A stretch of 64,000 bases of DNA, from positions 620,001-684,000 of the forward strand of contig NZ_JANZKX010000003.1 in the NCBI RefSeq assembly GCF_027257975.1. Reading direction: 5' to 3'. Position numbers and translations under genes: made by a program. Origin of the DNA: Pelomonas sp. BJYL3 (GTDB lineage Bacteria > Pseudomonadota > Gammaproteobacteria > Burkholderiales > Burkholderiaceae_C). The notes below the pieces were generated by a model. That model saw only the letters and a list, made by a program, of their open reading frames with translations, ran no database searches and had not been told where the DNA came from. Below, one piece after another: positions 1 through 8,585 of this stretch. Position 1 is the stretch's first letter. Every line of letters starts with the position of its first letter.

Positions 1-43
1 CGTCACCCACGCCCTGAGTTCTTCGAGAACCACTTGCGGGTCG

Positions 44-71
44 AGAGCAGGCCCGGAGGGCCCGCTCTCTC
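44..71 (-). terminator. Stem-loop downstream of the first amine oxidase gene
   Basis: An interrupted inverted repeat (AGAGC-A-GGCCC, loop GGA, GGGCC-C-GCTCT) lies just past the stop of the minus-strand amine oxidase gene. The stem is strong and GC-rich, but no T-tract follows it in the minus direction. It could be an intrinsic or factor-assisted terminator, or only an mRNA-stabilising hairpin. Confidence 0.4.
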
Positions 72-73
72 GA

Positions 74-1459
74 TCAGGCCTTCAGTGCCAGGATCTGGTT
101 TGCAGCCCGCTCGCCGCTCAGGTAGGCGCCGTGCGTGGTTTGCGGATAGTCCGGGTGCGTGTGCTCACCGGCGAAGAACACGCGGTTCGATACCGCGGTG
201 GTGAGCGTCTTGACCATGGCCGGCGTGGAACCCGTGGCAAAGAAGGAGTAGGACCCATAGCTGAAGGGGTCCTGGTCCCAGCGGGTGACCTGGTAGTCGG
301 TCGGGTTGGGAATGCCATCACCGAACATGTCACGCAGCACATCCATGGCCTTGTCGACGATCTGCCAGTCGGCCAGCGCTTCTTGCTGCTGACCGTAGAA
401 GCCGGCTGTGAAACCAATGAGCACGGCCTTGCCGTTGAGCGCCGGAGAGGGATTGAACCAATCGTGGAACTTGCCCAGCTCGGCAGACGTCGGCACATAG
501 GCGAGCCAGTCCTTCGCCGGCCAGAACACTGACGGGAAGCGCAGCACCACCTTGTTCAGCACCCCGGTGCCCATGCCCAGCTTCGAGATGGCCGTTGAGT
601 AGGCGCTGGGCAGCGCCGGGCTGAAGCTGATCTTGTTCTTCTTCAATACGCCCAGCGGCACCGTGACGATGACCCGGTCGGCCGTGTAGGTGCCCACGTT
701 GGTGGTGACGGTCACGCCCGTGCCGGTGTAGGCGATCTTGCTCACGATCTGGTTCAGGCGGATGTCCTGCCCCTGGGCGAGCGCATTCACGATGGGCTCG
801 TAGCCGGTGTCGGGCAGATAGACCTCGGGGCCGGGGAATTCCTTGGCGTTATCCCAGTACCAGGCGGACAGTTCTGCGGTGTCGCCCGCATACTCGTAGC
901 CACCGATCTCCCGCATCCAATAGTCCGTCAGGCGCTTGTCATAGGCGTCCATCGACGCATAGCCGATCTTGTTCTTGGTGTACTGCATCAGTGACATCTC
1001 CGAATTGGAGTCGCCACTGCTTTCCATGGCCTTTCGGACCTTGTCGCCCATCGTGTTGAAGTAGGTCAGGTCCGCGCCGGTCAGCGGCCCGTCACCCGCC
1101 TCGTACGCGGTGGTCTTGTCATAGGAGTCGGCCGCGAGGCGCAGGCCCAGCGCCTTGGCGATCGGTGTAATGGGGTTGCCCTTGCCGGACTCATGGATCC
1201 AGGTCGCCCCCAGATCCATCGGCAGATCAGCCCACTTGTGGCTGGTGTAGCAGCGCCCGCCGAAGCGGTTACGGCCCTCCAGGATCGTCACCAGATGGCC
1301 TTTCGCCTTGAGGATCTGTCCCGCACGAAGCCCGGCGAGCCCGGCCCCGATGATCAACACGTTTTGCCGGCCGATCGCGTGGGCGACCTGAGGGACGGTG
1401 GCGGAGGCAGCGGCCAAGGCACCTGTGCCGGCCATCTGCAAGAGTTCACGACGCTTCAT
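74..1459 (-). CDS. Exported flavin monoamine oxidase (amine oxidase A)
   Basis: FAD-dependent amine oxidase of 461 aa, of the family that oxidises primary or secondary amines to aldehydes with release of H2O2 and amine. The N-terminus (MKRRELLQMAG, then an Ala-rich stretch to AHA near residue 28) looks like a twin-arginine leader, so a folded FAD enzyme in the periplasm is expected. The dinucleotide motif GAGLAG is at 38-43, with the ribose-binding Glu at 61, GGR at 67-69 and the family segment MDLGATWIH at 81-89. The C-terminal FAD motif FAGEHT starts near 429. An AGGAGA ribosome site sits about 8 nt before the ATG. It is the first of three related oxidases in the window. The substrate is unknown; the context suggests polyamines or similar amines. 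Confidence 0.88.
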   Translation of the reverse strand: MKRRELLQMAGTGALAAASATVPQVAHAIGRQNVLIIGAGLAGLRAGQILKAKGHLVTILEGRNRFGGRCYTSHKWADLPMDLGATWIHESGKGNPITPIAKALGLRLAADSYDKTTAYEAGDGPLTGADLTYFNTMGDKVRKAMESSGDSNSEMSLMQYTKNKIGYASMDAYDKRLTDYWMREIGGYEYAGDTAELSAWYWDNAKEFPGPEVYLPDTGYEPIVNALAQGQDIRLNQIVSKIAYTGTGVTVTTNVGTYTADRVIVTVPLGVLKKNKISFSPALPSAYSTAISKLGMGTGVLNKVVLRFPSVFWPAKDWLAYVPTSAELGKFHDWFNPSPALNGKAVLIGFTAGFYGQQQEALADWQIVDKAMDVLRDMFGDGIPNPTDYQVTRWDQDPFSYGSYSFFATGSTPAMVKTLTTAVSNRVFFAGEHTHPDYPQTTHGAYLSGERAANQILALKA

Positions 1460-1886
1460 CTCGACAATCTCCTGGAAGAGTGGAGGGCCCTCCGTGGAGG
1501 CGCCCGAACGGGGACAAGCTCATCAACCGAAACTGCGGATTCCCTCAACACCTGTCGCAATCACCGCGAACCAGGCGTCAGAGCGCCAGGCCAGCCTTGC
1601 TTCTTCTTGTCTTGGATCTGTGCGCCCGAGCCCCTGCGATGGCCAGGTGGCGGCGTGACGAGTAGCGTCACCCGGCGGACCGGAACCCCGGGCGCTCTCC
1701 CGCGATACGACAGGAGAACGACAGGCACACGGTAGCGAAGGGAGACCGGCGCTGTATGCCGGCCGATTGGAGGACAGGCGATTCTTCAAACGCTGCTAGG
1801 CCGGCGCCGATCAGCTTGGGGATGGCACCGACGCTCCCGCGTCGGCGATGGATGCGAGGCCGGCGCCGCGCGTGCAGCGCCGCCTG
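1460..1886. other. Intergenic region between amine oxidase A and alr (427 nt)
   Basis: No convincing gene. It must hold the promoter of the minus-strand amine oxidase gene and the end of the beta-alanine operon. A 7-bp stem (CCGACGC, loop TCCC, GCGTCGG) at 1828-1845 may mark the 3' end of the operon but has no T-tract. A short GC-rich word, GGCCGGCGCCG, occurs twice, near 1799 and 1858. Confidence 0.5.
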
Positions 1887-2954
1887 TCAGTCCAGGTACT
1901 GCAAGGGCACACGCTTGACGTTGCACAGCAACTCGTACGCAATCGTGCCCGCACGGGAGGCCACCTCGTTCACGGGAATCGTGGGCCCCCACAGCTCCAC
2001 GGGGCTGCCGATGCCCGCGTGCGGCAGGGGCGTGAGGTCGACGGTCAACATGTCCATGGACACGCGTCCGATCAGCCGCGTCCGTTGCCCGTCGACCGCC
2101 ACCGGCGTGCCCGTGGCCGCCGCGCGGGGGTAGCCGTCCGCGTAGCCCAGCGCCACCAGGCCCACGCGCGTGGGCTCTGTCGCGCGGAAGGCACCGCCGT
2201 AGCCGAGCGTCTCCCCGGGCTGCAGCAAGCGCTGAGAAAACACGTGGCTGCGAAGCGTCATGACCGGCGCCAGCGGCGAGGCACTGCTGCCGAGCGGATC
2301 GGCACCATACAAGGCAATACCGGGCCGACCCCAGTCCCGCCGGGCCGCTGGCCAGGCGAGGATGCCAGCGGAGTTGCACAGGCTGCGGGGCCCCGCCAGG
2401 CCTTGTGTGGCCGCCTCGAATACTGCCAGCTGCTCGCGTGTGGCGGGGCAGTCGGGCTCGTCCGCACGAGCAAAGTGAGTCATCAAGGTGATCGAATGCG
2501 CCTGCCCTGTTGCCTGCAATCGGCGATACGCCGCGGCGGCGGCGTCCGGCGCAAAGCCCGCGCGGTGCATGCCACTGTCGATCTTCAGCCAGAAGGAGGC
2601 GGGCACGCGAGGCAGTGGCGTTCGCTCGATCATGCGCAGTTGGTCCTCATGGTGGACCACCAATGCAATGCCGCCGGCCACGGCTTCCACGAGCTCCCGC
2701 GCATCGAAAGCGCCTTCCAGCACCAACAGCGGGCCTTCGATGCCCGCGGCACGCAGTTGGCGCGCCTCCTCCAGAAAGGCCACGCCGAAGCCGTCGCTGG
2801 TGCCGCCCAGTGCCCGGGCACAAGCCACCGCGCCATGCCCGTAGGCATTGGACTTGAGCACCGCGATCTGCCTTCCGCCATGCATGGAGCGCATCACCCG
2901 TGCGTTATGGCGCAAGGCACGCAGATCAATGAGCGCAGCACTGGGCCGCGTCAT
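1887..2954 (-). CDS. alr: Alanine racemase, catabolic type
   Basis: Interconverts L- and D-alanine using PLP in the cytoplasm. The 355-aa length is typical. The Schiff-base lysine is K34 in [11 protein letters not shown], and the catalytic tyrosine is in GYADGYPR (about residue 271). The ATG overlaps the stop of dadA by 4 nt, so the two are translationally coupled, as in the dadAX operons of other proteobacteria. Being last in an operon with a beta-alanine:pyruvate-type aminotransferase suggests a catabolic DadX role: it turns the L-alanine made by transamination into D-alanine for DadA. A cell-wall role is possible if this is the only racemase in the genome. Confidence 0.93.
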   Translation of the reverse strand: MTRPSAALIDLRALRHNARVMRSMHGGRQIAVLKSNAYGHGAVACARALGGTSDGFGVAFLEEARQLRAAGIEGPLLVLEGAFDARELVEAVAGGIALVVHHEDQLRMIERTPLPRVPASFWLKIDSGMHRAGFAPDAAAAAYRRLQATGQAHSITLMTHFARADEPDCPATREQLAVFEAATQGLAGPRSLCNSAGILAWPAARRDWGRPGIALYGADPLGSSASPLAPVMTLRSHVFSQRLLQPGETLGYGGAFRATEPTRVGLVALGYADGYPRAAATGTPVAVDGQRTRLIGRVSMDMLTVDLTPLPHAGIGSPVELWGPTIPVNEVASRAGTIAYELLCNVKRVPLQYLD

Positions 2955-4252
2955 GACGTGGCCCCGACGGAGACCTCGGCGCTGCGGCCGCGCGGCTGGT
3001 CGAGGTAGCGGGCCATTGACAAGCCCTCCGTGCTGATCGCCGGGCGCCGGCCATTGATCTGGTCAGCCAGCAGCTGACCCGAGCCGCAGGCCATGGTCCA
3101 GCCGAGGGTGCCATGACCGGTATTCAGGAACAGCTCGGGATAGCGCGTCGCCCCGACGATGGGCGTGCCGTCGGGGGTCATCGGGCGCAGTCCCGTCCAG
3201 AAGGTGGCACGCGGCACATCACCGCCTGGGAAGAGGTCTTGGACCACCTTCTCCAGCGTCTCGCGTCGGCGTGGGTTCAGCCGCAGGTCAAAGCCGGCGA
3301 TCTCCGCCATCCCGCCGACCCGGATGCGCTGGTCAAAGCGAGTCAGCGCGATCTTGTAGGTCTCGTCGAGGACGGTGGACACCGGCGCGCGCCGTTCATC
3401 GGTCAGCGGCACCGTGAGCGAATAGCCTTTGAGCGGATAGACCGGGATATTCAAGCCCAGCGGCAGCAGCAGATCACGCGTGTAGCTGCCGAAGGCCTGG
3501 ACGTACCGGTCGGCGCGCAACAGCTCGCCGCTCGCGAGGCGGACACCACGTACGCGGCCGCCCTCCACCTCGATCGCCACGACACGGCTGTCAAAGCGCC
3601 CCTCCACCCCCAAGCCAGGCAATGTGCGGGCCAGCGCCCGTGTGAACAGATGGCAGTCGCCGGTCTCGTCGTTGGGCAGCCGCAAGCCACCCGCAAGCGG
3701 GCTCTGGACATGAGCCAGCGCCGGCTCGACCCTCGACAGGCCGCTGCGGTCCAGCAGCTCGAACGGCACGCCGCATTCGCGCAATACGGCGATGTCGCGC
3801 TGCGCGGCGTCCAGTTGTGCCTGCGAACGGAACAGCTGGAGCGTCCCGCCGGTGCGGTGCTCGTAGCCAAGGTACATCTCCTGGCGCAAGGCACGAAGGC
3901 AGTCCCGGCTGTACTCCGCCACCCGCATCATGCGCTCCTTGTTGACGGCATAGCGCTCGGACGTGCAGTTGCGCAGCATGGCGGCCATCCACTGCAGTTG
4001 GAAAAGCGTGCCGTCCGGGCGGATCGCCAGGGGCGCATGCCTTGAGAACAGCCATTTCATCGCCTTCAGCGGGATGCCAGGCGCCGCCCAGGGGGTGGAG
4101 TACCCCGGCGACACCTGCCCCGCGTTGGCGAAGCTGGTTTCCATTCCCGGGGTCGGCTGCCGATCCACCAGCGTGACCTCGGCCCCGCCTCGTGCCAGGT
4201 AGTACGCCGTGGTGGTGCCGACGACGCCGCCTCCGAGCACTAGAACTTTCAT
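2951..4252 (-). CDS. dadA: D-amino acid dehydrogenase, small subunit
   Basis: Membrane-associated FAD enzyme that oxidises D-alanine to pyruvate and ammonia and passes electrons to the quinone pool. The 433-aa length matches the family. The Rossmann motif GGGVVG is at 7-12. The DadA signature [20 protein letters not shown] lies at 40-59, and a C-terminal FAD segment contains [16 protein letters not shown]. It overlaps alr by 4 nt downstream and sits 15 nt after the semialdehyde dehydrogenase gene. With alr it can regenerate the pyruvate used as amino acceptor by the aminotransferase at the head of the operon. Confidence 0.94.
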   Translation of the reverse strand: MKVLVLGGGVVGTTTAYYLARGGAEVTLVDRQPTPGMETSFANAGQVSPGYSTPWAAPGIPLKAMKWLFSRHAPLAIRPDGTLFQLQWMAAMLRNCTSERYAVNKERMMRVAEYSRDCLRALRQEMYLGYEHRTGGTLQLFRSQAQLDAAQRDIAVLRECGVPFELLDRSGLSRVEPALAHVQSPLAGGLRLPNDETGDCHLFTRALARTLPGLGVEGRFDSRVVAIEVEGGRVRGVRLASGELLRADRYVQAFGSYTRDLLLPLGLNIPVYPLKGYSLTVPLTDERRAPVSTVLDETYKIALTRFDQRIRVGGMAEIAGFDLRLNPRRRETLEKVVQDLFPGGDVPRATFWTGLRPMTPDGTPIVGATRYPELFLNTGHGTLGWTMACGSGQLLADQINGRRPAISTEGLSMARYLDQPRGRSAEVSVGATS

Positions 4253-4267
4253 GGCGTTGACCCCGGC

Positions 4268-5773
4268 TCAGCGACTGGACGGGAAGCTGAAGACCGCACC
4301 TTCGCGCACACCGGCGCTCGGCCAGCGCTGCGTGATGGCCTTGCGCCGCGTGTAGAAGCGCACGGCGTCGGGACCGTAGGCATGCAGGTCGCCGAAGAGT
4401 GAGCGCTTCCAGCCGCCGAAGGAGTGGTACGCCACGGGCACCGGCAGCGGCACGTTGACACCCACCATGCCCACCTCGATGTGGTCCGTGAAGTGGCGCG
4501 CGGCCTCGCCGTCCCGCGTGAAGATGCAGGTGCCATTGCCGTACTCATGAGCATCGATCAGTGCCATGGCCTGCTCCAGGGAGTCCACGCGCACCACGCC
4601 GAGCACCGGCCCGAAAATCTCCTCCTGGTAGATCCGCATGCCCGGCTTGACGTGGTCAAAGAGGCAGGGGCCGAGGAAGTAGCCCTCCGCATGGCCAGGC
4701 ACCTCGATGCCTCGGCCGTCGACAACGAGCGTGGCACCCTCCGCCACGCCTTGGTCGACATAGCTTCGCACCTTGGCCAGATGGGCCTGCGTCACGAGGG
4801 GGCCCATGTCGTTCTCCGGGTGGCGACCGGGGCCGACCTTCATCTTTGCAATCTCCGCGACCAGCCCCCGGACGATGGCATCCCCCGTCACCGGACCGAC
4901 CGCGACGATCAGCGGCACGGCCATGCAGCGCTCGCCGCAAGAGCCATACGCCGCCCCCATCAACGCGCTGATGGTGTTGGGCAGATCGGCATCCGGCATC
5001 ACCACCGCATGGTTCTTCGCGCCACCCAGCGCCTGCACGCGCTTGCCGTGGGCCGTCCCGGTTGCATAGATGGCTTCGGCGACCGGCGTCGACCCCACAA
5101 AGCTGACCGCCTTGACGCGGGGGTCCGTCAGAAGCACATCCACGGCTTCCTTGTCGCCCTGGACGACATTCAGCACGCCGGGCGGCAGGCCCGCTTCAAG
5201 GGCCAGTTCAGCGACGAGCAAGGCGCTAGAGGGCGCGCGTTCGGAGGGCTTGAGCACAAAGGTGTTGCCGCAGGCGACGGCCATGGGCCACATCCACAGC
5301 GGCACCATGACAGGGAAGTTGAATGGCGTGATGCCAGCAGCCACACCAATTGCCTGATGCTCACTCCAGGCGTCGATGCCGGGGCCGACCTGCCGGCTGT
5401 GCTCACCCTTCAGCAGCTCGGGCGCATAGCTCGCGTACTCCACGTTCTCGATACCGCGCTGCAGTTCGCCCATGCTGTCGGCCAGGACCTTGCCGTGCTC
5501 CAGCGTGATCAGCTCGCAAATGCGGGCGGCGTTGTCCTCCAGCAGCTGCTTCAGGCGGGACATGACACGGGCGCGCTTGAGCGGAGGCGTGGCCTTCCAG
5601 GCAGGCAGCGCCCGCTGCGCAGCGGCGATGGCGGCCTCCACGGTCGGCGCATCCGCGAGCGCCACCCTGGCGACAGGATGACCCGTGGAGGGATCGAATA
5701 CATCGGCGTGGCGCTGGCCGCCCGCCTGCAGGCGGCCATCGATGAGGTGCTGGACAGTTCGTGCTTCAGTCAT
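4268..5773 (-). CDS. mmsA: CoA-acylating (methyl)malonate-semialdehyde dehydrogenase
   Basis: Converts malonate semialdehyde (or methylmalonate semialdehyde) with CoA and NAD+ to acetyl-CoA (or propionyl-CoA) and CO2. The 501-aa length is normal. Subfamily marks are FNFPVMVPLWMWP in the NAD-binding half, GGAKNHAVVMPDAD where other aldehyde dehydrogenases have ELGGK (so the general-base Glu is absent, as expected for this CoA-dependent group), and the nucleophile Cys in SCGERCMA. The frame stays open upstream, but MTEARTVQHLIDG fits the family N-terminus. The gene lies 20 nt after the aminotransferase and 15 nt before dadA. In this setting the substrate is most likely malonate semialdehyde from beta-alanine, as for BauC of Pseudomonas; a valine-pathway role is the alternative. 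Confidence 0.92.
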   Translation of the reverse strand: MTEARTVQHLIDGRLQAGGQRHADVFDPSTGHPVARVALADAPTVEAAIAAAQRALPAWKATPPLKRARVMSRLKQLLEDNAARICELITLEHGKVLADSMGELQRGIENVEYASYAPELLKGEHSRQVGPGIDAWSEHQAIGVAAGITPFNFPVMVPLWMWPMAVACGNTFVLKPSERAPSSALLVAELALEAGLPPGVLNVVQGDKEAVDVLLTDPRVKAVSFVGSTPVAEAIYATGTAHGKRVQALGGAKNHAVVMPDADLPNTISALMGAAYGSCGERCMAVPLIVAVGPVTGDAIVRGLVAEIAKMKVGPGRHPENDMGPLVTQAHLAKVRSYVDQGVAEGATLVVDGRGIEVPGHAEGYFLGPCLFDHVKPGMRIYQEEIFGPVLGVVRVDSLEQAMALIDAHEYGNGTCIFTRDGEAARHFTDHIEVGMVGVNVPLPVPVAYHSFGGWKRSLFGDLHAYGPDAVRFYTRRKAITQRWPSAGVREGAVFSFPSSR

Positions 5774-5793
5774 GGTGGGGGACTCGTGGGGGA

Positions 5794-7143
5794 TCAGCGG
5801 GTTTCGTGCAGGGTCTGGCCGAGGGCGTCCACCAGGCGGTCGATTTCCTCGGGGGTGCTGGTGAAGGGGGGGGCAAGCTGCAGGGTGTCGCCGCCATAGC
5901 GCACGTAGAAGCCTTTCTCGTACATCGCCATCGCCACCTCGTAGGGCCGGCGTGCTGGCTCGCCGGGCGCACTGTCGACGGTGATGCCGGCCGCCAGACC
6001 GAAATTGCGGACGTCCGCCACATGCCGGACACCCTTCAGACCATGCACGGCCGATTCGAGGCGGGGGGACAGTTCGCGAACGCGGGCCAGGGCGTCGTCC
6101 TTCTCGAGCAGGTCGAGCGTCGCCAGTGCTGCGGCGCAGGCCACCGGGTGCGCCGAGTAGGTGTAGCCATGCGGGAACTCGAGGAGGTAGTCCGGCCCGC
6201 CTGCAGCCATGAAGGTGTCGTAGATCTCCTGCCGGGCGATGACGGCGCCCAGCGGCTGCGCGCCGTTGGTGACTTGCTTGGCGACGTTGATGATGTCCGG
6301 CGTCACCCCGAAGGCCTCGGCCCCCGTCCAATGTCCGGTGCGACCGAAGCCGGTGATGACCTCGTCAAAGATCAGCAGGATGTTGTGTGCCGTGCAGAGC
6401 TCCCGCAGGCGCTGCAGATAGCCCACCGGTGGCACCACCACACCGGCCGATCCAGAGAAGGGTTCGACGATGACGGCAGCGATGTTGGAGGCATCGTGCA
6501 GCTGGATCAGGTTCAGGAGGTCGTCAGCCAGATGCGCGCCTTCGGTCGGCATGCCCCGGAAGAAGCTGCCTGCGGGCGGCTGGGTGTGGGGGAGGTGGTC
6601 GGCCTCGACACCTTGCCCGTAGAGCTTGCGGTTGGCGGCAATGCCCCCGACCGAGATGCCACCAAAGTTGACACCGTGATAGCCCTTGCTTCGCCCGATG
6701 AGCCGCGTCTTGCCCGGCTGCCCCTTGAGTCGCCAGTAGGCGCGGGCCATCTTCAGCGAGGTATCCGCTGACTCAGAGCCCGATCCGGTGAAGAACACGC
6801 GATTGAGCCCGGCGGGCATGCGCTCAACGATGCGATTGGCCAGCTCAAACGACAGGGGATGCGCGAACTGAAACGCGGGCGAGTAGTCCAGGGTGCCCAC
6901 CTGCTGAGCGACGGCCTCGACGATCTCCCGGCGGGCATGCCCCAGGCCCGTGCACCACAGCCCCGACAGGCCGTCAAAGATGTCCCGGCCATCATCCGAC
7001 TTGTAGTAGTTGCCCTGCGCGGACGTGATGAGTCGGGCGTTCGCCTTGAACTCGCGATTGCCGGTGAAAGCCATCCAATGCGTGGCGAGGTGGGCGGGGT
7101 CCCGCTGAGGGCGGGGTGGGGTCCAAAGGACGTCGGTGCTCAT
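5794..7143 (-). CDS. bauA: Omega-amino acid (beta-alanine):pyruvate aminotransferase
   Basis: Class III PLP aminotransferase that moves the amino group of beta-alanine or other omega-amines to pyruvate, giving malonate semialdehyde and L-alanine. Started at MSTDVLWTPP it is 449 aa, the length I recall for the Pseudomonas putida enzyme. The PLP-phosphate region GSGSESADT is at 120-128, the Asp-Glu pair of LLIFDEVITGFGRTG at 260-261, and the PLP lysine is K289 in NVAKQVTNGAQPLGAV. The frame extends 20 codons further upstream, but a GGAG site precedes the chosen ATG. It heads the aminotransferase-mmsA-dadA-alr operon, opposite a LysR gene, the arrangement of bauA and bauR in Pseudomonas. Some homologues prefer putrescine or other diamines. 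Confidence 0.9.
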   Translation of the reverse strand: MSTDVLWTPPRPQRDPAHLATHWMAFTGNREFKANARLITSAQGNYYKSDDGRDIFDGLSGLWCTGLGHARREIVEAVAQQVGTLDYSPAFQFAHPLSFELANRIVERMPAGLNRVFFTGSGSESADTSLKMARAYWRLKGQPGKTRLIGRSKGYHGVNFGGISVGGIAANRKLYGQGVEADHLPHTQPPAGSFFRGMPTEGAHLADDLLNLIQLHDASNIAAVIVEPFSGSAGVVVPPVGYLQRLRELCTAHNILLIFDEVITGFGRTGHWTGAEAFGVTPDIINVAKQVTNGAQPLGAVIARQEIYDTFMAAGGPDYLLEFPHGYTYSAHPVACAAALATLDLLEKDDALARVRELSPRLESAVHGLKGVRHVADVRNFGLAAGITVDSAPGEPARRPYEVAMAMYEKGFYVRYGGDTLQLAPPFTSTPEEIDRLVDALGQTLHETR

Positions 7144-7211
7144 GGCGGGATCTCCAGGGGGTCGGTCAAAGGGTTGACAGGCAACGATGGGCGTGATCCT
7201 CATGGAACTTG

Positions 7212-7222
7212 TTATTCAATAA
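7212..7222. promoter_or_regulatory. Candidate LysR operator in the divergent bauA / LysR promoter region
   Basis: A perfect short dyad, TTATT-C-AATAA, lies in an AT-rich pocket between the two divergent genes (7144-7255), which is otherwise GC-rich. LysR regulators typically bind AT-rich dyads between their own gene and the target operon. The site is short, and no second copy was found, so this is only a candidate. Confidence 0.35.
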
Positions 7223-7255
7223 AATGACTCGATACACCACTTCACTTGACGCTTT

Positions 7256-8182
7256 ATGCAACCTAAGTCCAAAGCCCTGCTAGGGCGCGTCAGCGACATC
7301 GATCTGCGGCTGCTGCGCGTCTTCAAGGCGGTGGCGGACTGCGGCGGCATGGCCGCGGCCGAGCTGGAGCTGAACATCGCGATGTCGACCATCAGCCGGC
7401 ACATCAAGGACCTGGAGGAACGCCTCGGCCTCGTGCTATGCCGCCGGGGCCGAGCAGGGTTCGCACTGAGCCCGGAGGGCGAGCGCGTCTATGCCGCCGC
7501 GGAGCACCTGCTGTCGGCCACCGAGTCCTTCCGCAGCAGCCTGCACGACATTCATCGGGGATTGGGGGGCGAACTGCACGTGGCACTGTTCGAGAAGACG
7601 GCCACCAATCCGGCGGCTCGCATCCCGCAGGCCATCGCACGCTTCCGGGACGTGGCGCCGGAGGTCGAGCTGCACCTGCATGTCGGCTCCATCACGATGA
7701 TCGAGCAAGGCGTCATGGGGGGACAGTTCCTGCTGGGCATCATTCCCGAGCACCGGCGCTCCGAGAGCCTGGCCTACGACGAGCTCTTCGACGAGGTCAT
7801 GAAGCTATACGCCGCTCCCGGTCACCCCTGGTTTGCGCCGGGGCGTCAAACGCCCGGCTGGAAGGACCTGGGCACCCAGGCGCTGGCCGGCCTGGGCTAT
7901 CACTCGCCGAACATGATGCTGGCGCATGAGCACCGCCTCACTCGCGAGGCCACGGCCTCTGACCAGGAGGGCGTCGCCACCCTGGTGCTGTCGGGAGGCT
8001 TCGTCGGCTTCCTGCCGGACCACTATGCCGACACCTTCGTGCAAAGAGGCCAGATGAGGGCCGTGGCCCCGCGAACGCTGAACTACAGCTGTCGCTTCTC
8101 GTGTGTGCATCGCCGCGCCCCCGCCCTCTCCCGGGCCGCACAGATCTTCCGCGACGTCCTCATCGAGGCGCACCAGCGCTAA
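7256..8182 (+). CDS. LysR-family regulator, likely of the beta-alanine operon (BauR-like)
   Basis: Transcription factor of 308 aa. A LysR winged helix-turn-helix occupies residues 16-75 (DIDLRLLRVFKAVAD, then MSTISRHIKDLEERLG), followed by a periplasmic-binding-like effector domain. It is transcribed away from the aminotransferase operon with a 112-bp shared promoter region, which is the usual LysR self-and-target arrangement and matches bauR/bauABCD of Pseudomonas. The effector would be expected to be beta-alanine or a related intermediate. The start ATG at 7256 has no clear ribosome site. Confidence 0.85.
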   Translation: MQPKSKALLGRVSDIDLRLLRVFKAVADCGGMAAAELELNIAMSTISRHIKDLEERLGLVLCRRGRAGFALSPEGERVYAAAEHLLSATESFRSSLHDIHRGLGGELHVALFEKTATNPAARIPQAIARFRDVAPEVELHLHVGSITMIEQGVMGGQFLLGIIPEHRRSESLAYDELFDEVMKLYAAPGHPWFAPGRQTPGWKDLGTQALAGLGYHSPNMMLAHEHRLTREATASDQEGVATLVLSGGFVGFLPDHYADTFVQRGQMRAVAPRTLNYSCRFSCVHRRAPALSRAAQIFRDVLIEAHQR

Positions 8183-8585
8183 GGTCCAGTCCAGCGCTCA
8201 GCGACTCCCCGACTGCCCCGCTCGGCGCAGCAGATCGGTCACTTCAACCCGCACAGCGGGCCTGTCTGTCATCCCGCCAGCGGACAGACACGCGCAAGCC
8301 CCGCATCTACCGTATCGGCACCGCCTCCCGCGCCCCCTTGCGCTGGGCCGACCTCCCGCGACGCCTGTGAACCGGCACCGACGCCCCCTGCCTATGGACT
8401 CCCGCGCCCATCCTCTCCTGCCTCGCCGCCGCGAGGTGGCCGCACGCGTCTGGCACCTGCCGTGGCGCTGAGTGGCCGGCAAAGGTTGAGGACTGCCCTC
8501 AACTCGGGCTTCGCGGCCTGACACCGGTCTCTCGGTCGATCCTGACGCAGCCATCTGGCGCCCCCTTTTGAACCTTTGCACATTC
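8183..8585. other. Intergenic region upstream of the FAD oxidase (403 nt)
   Basis: No gene could be supported on either strand. The region is GC-rich without an obvious hairpin terminator. It presumably contains the promoter of the oxidase-cupin-aldehyde dehydrogenase group that starts at 8586. Confidence 0.4.

Noticed and set aside
4268-6331. 687-codon fusion ending in mmsA
   Set aside because: The extra 186 codons overlap the aminotransferase gene in another frame; mmsA begins at 5773.
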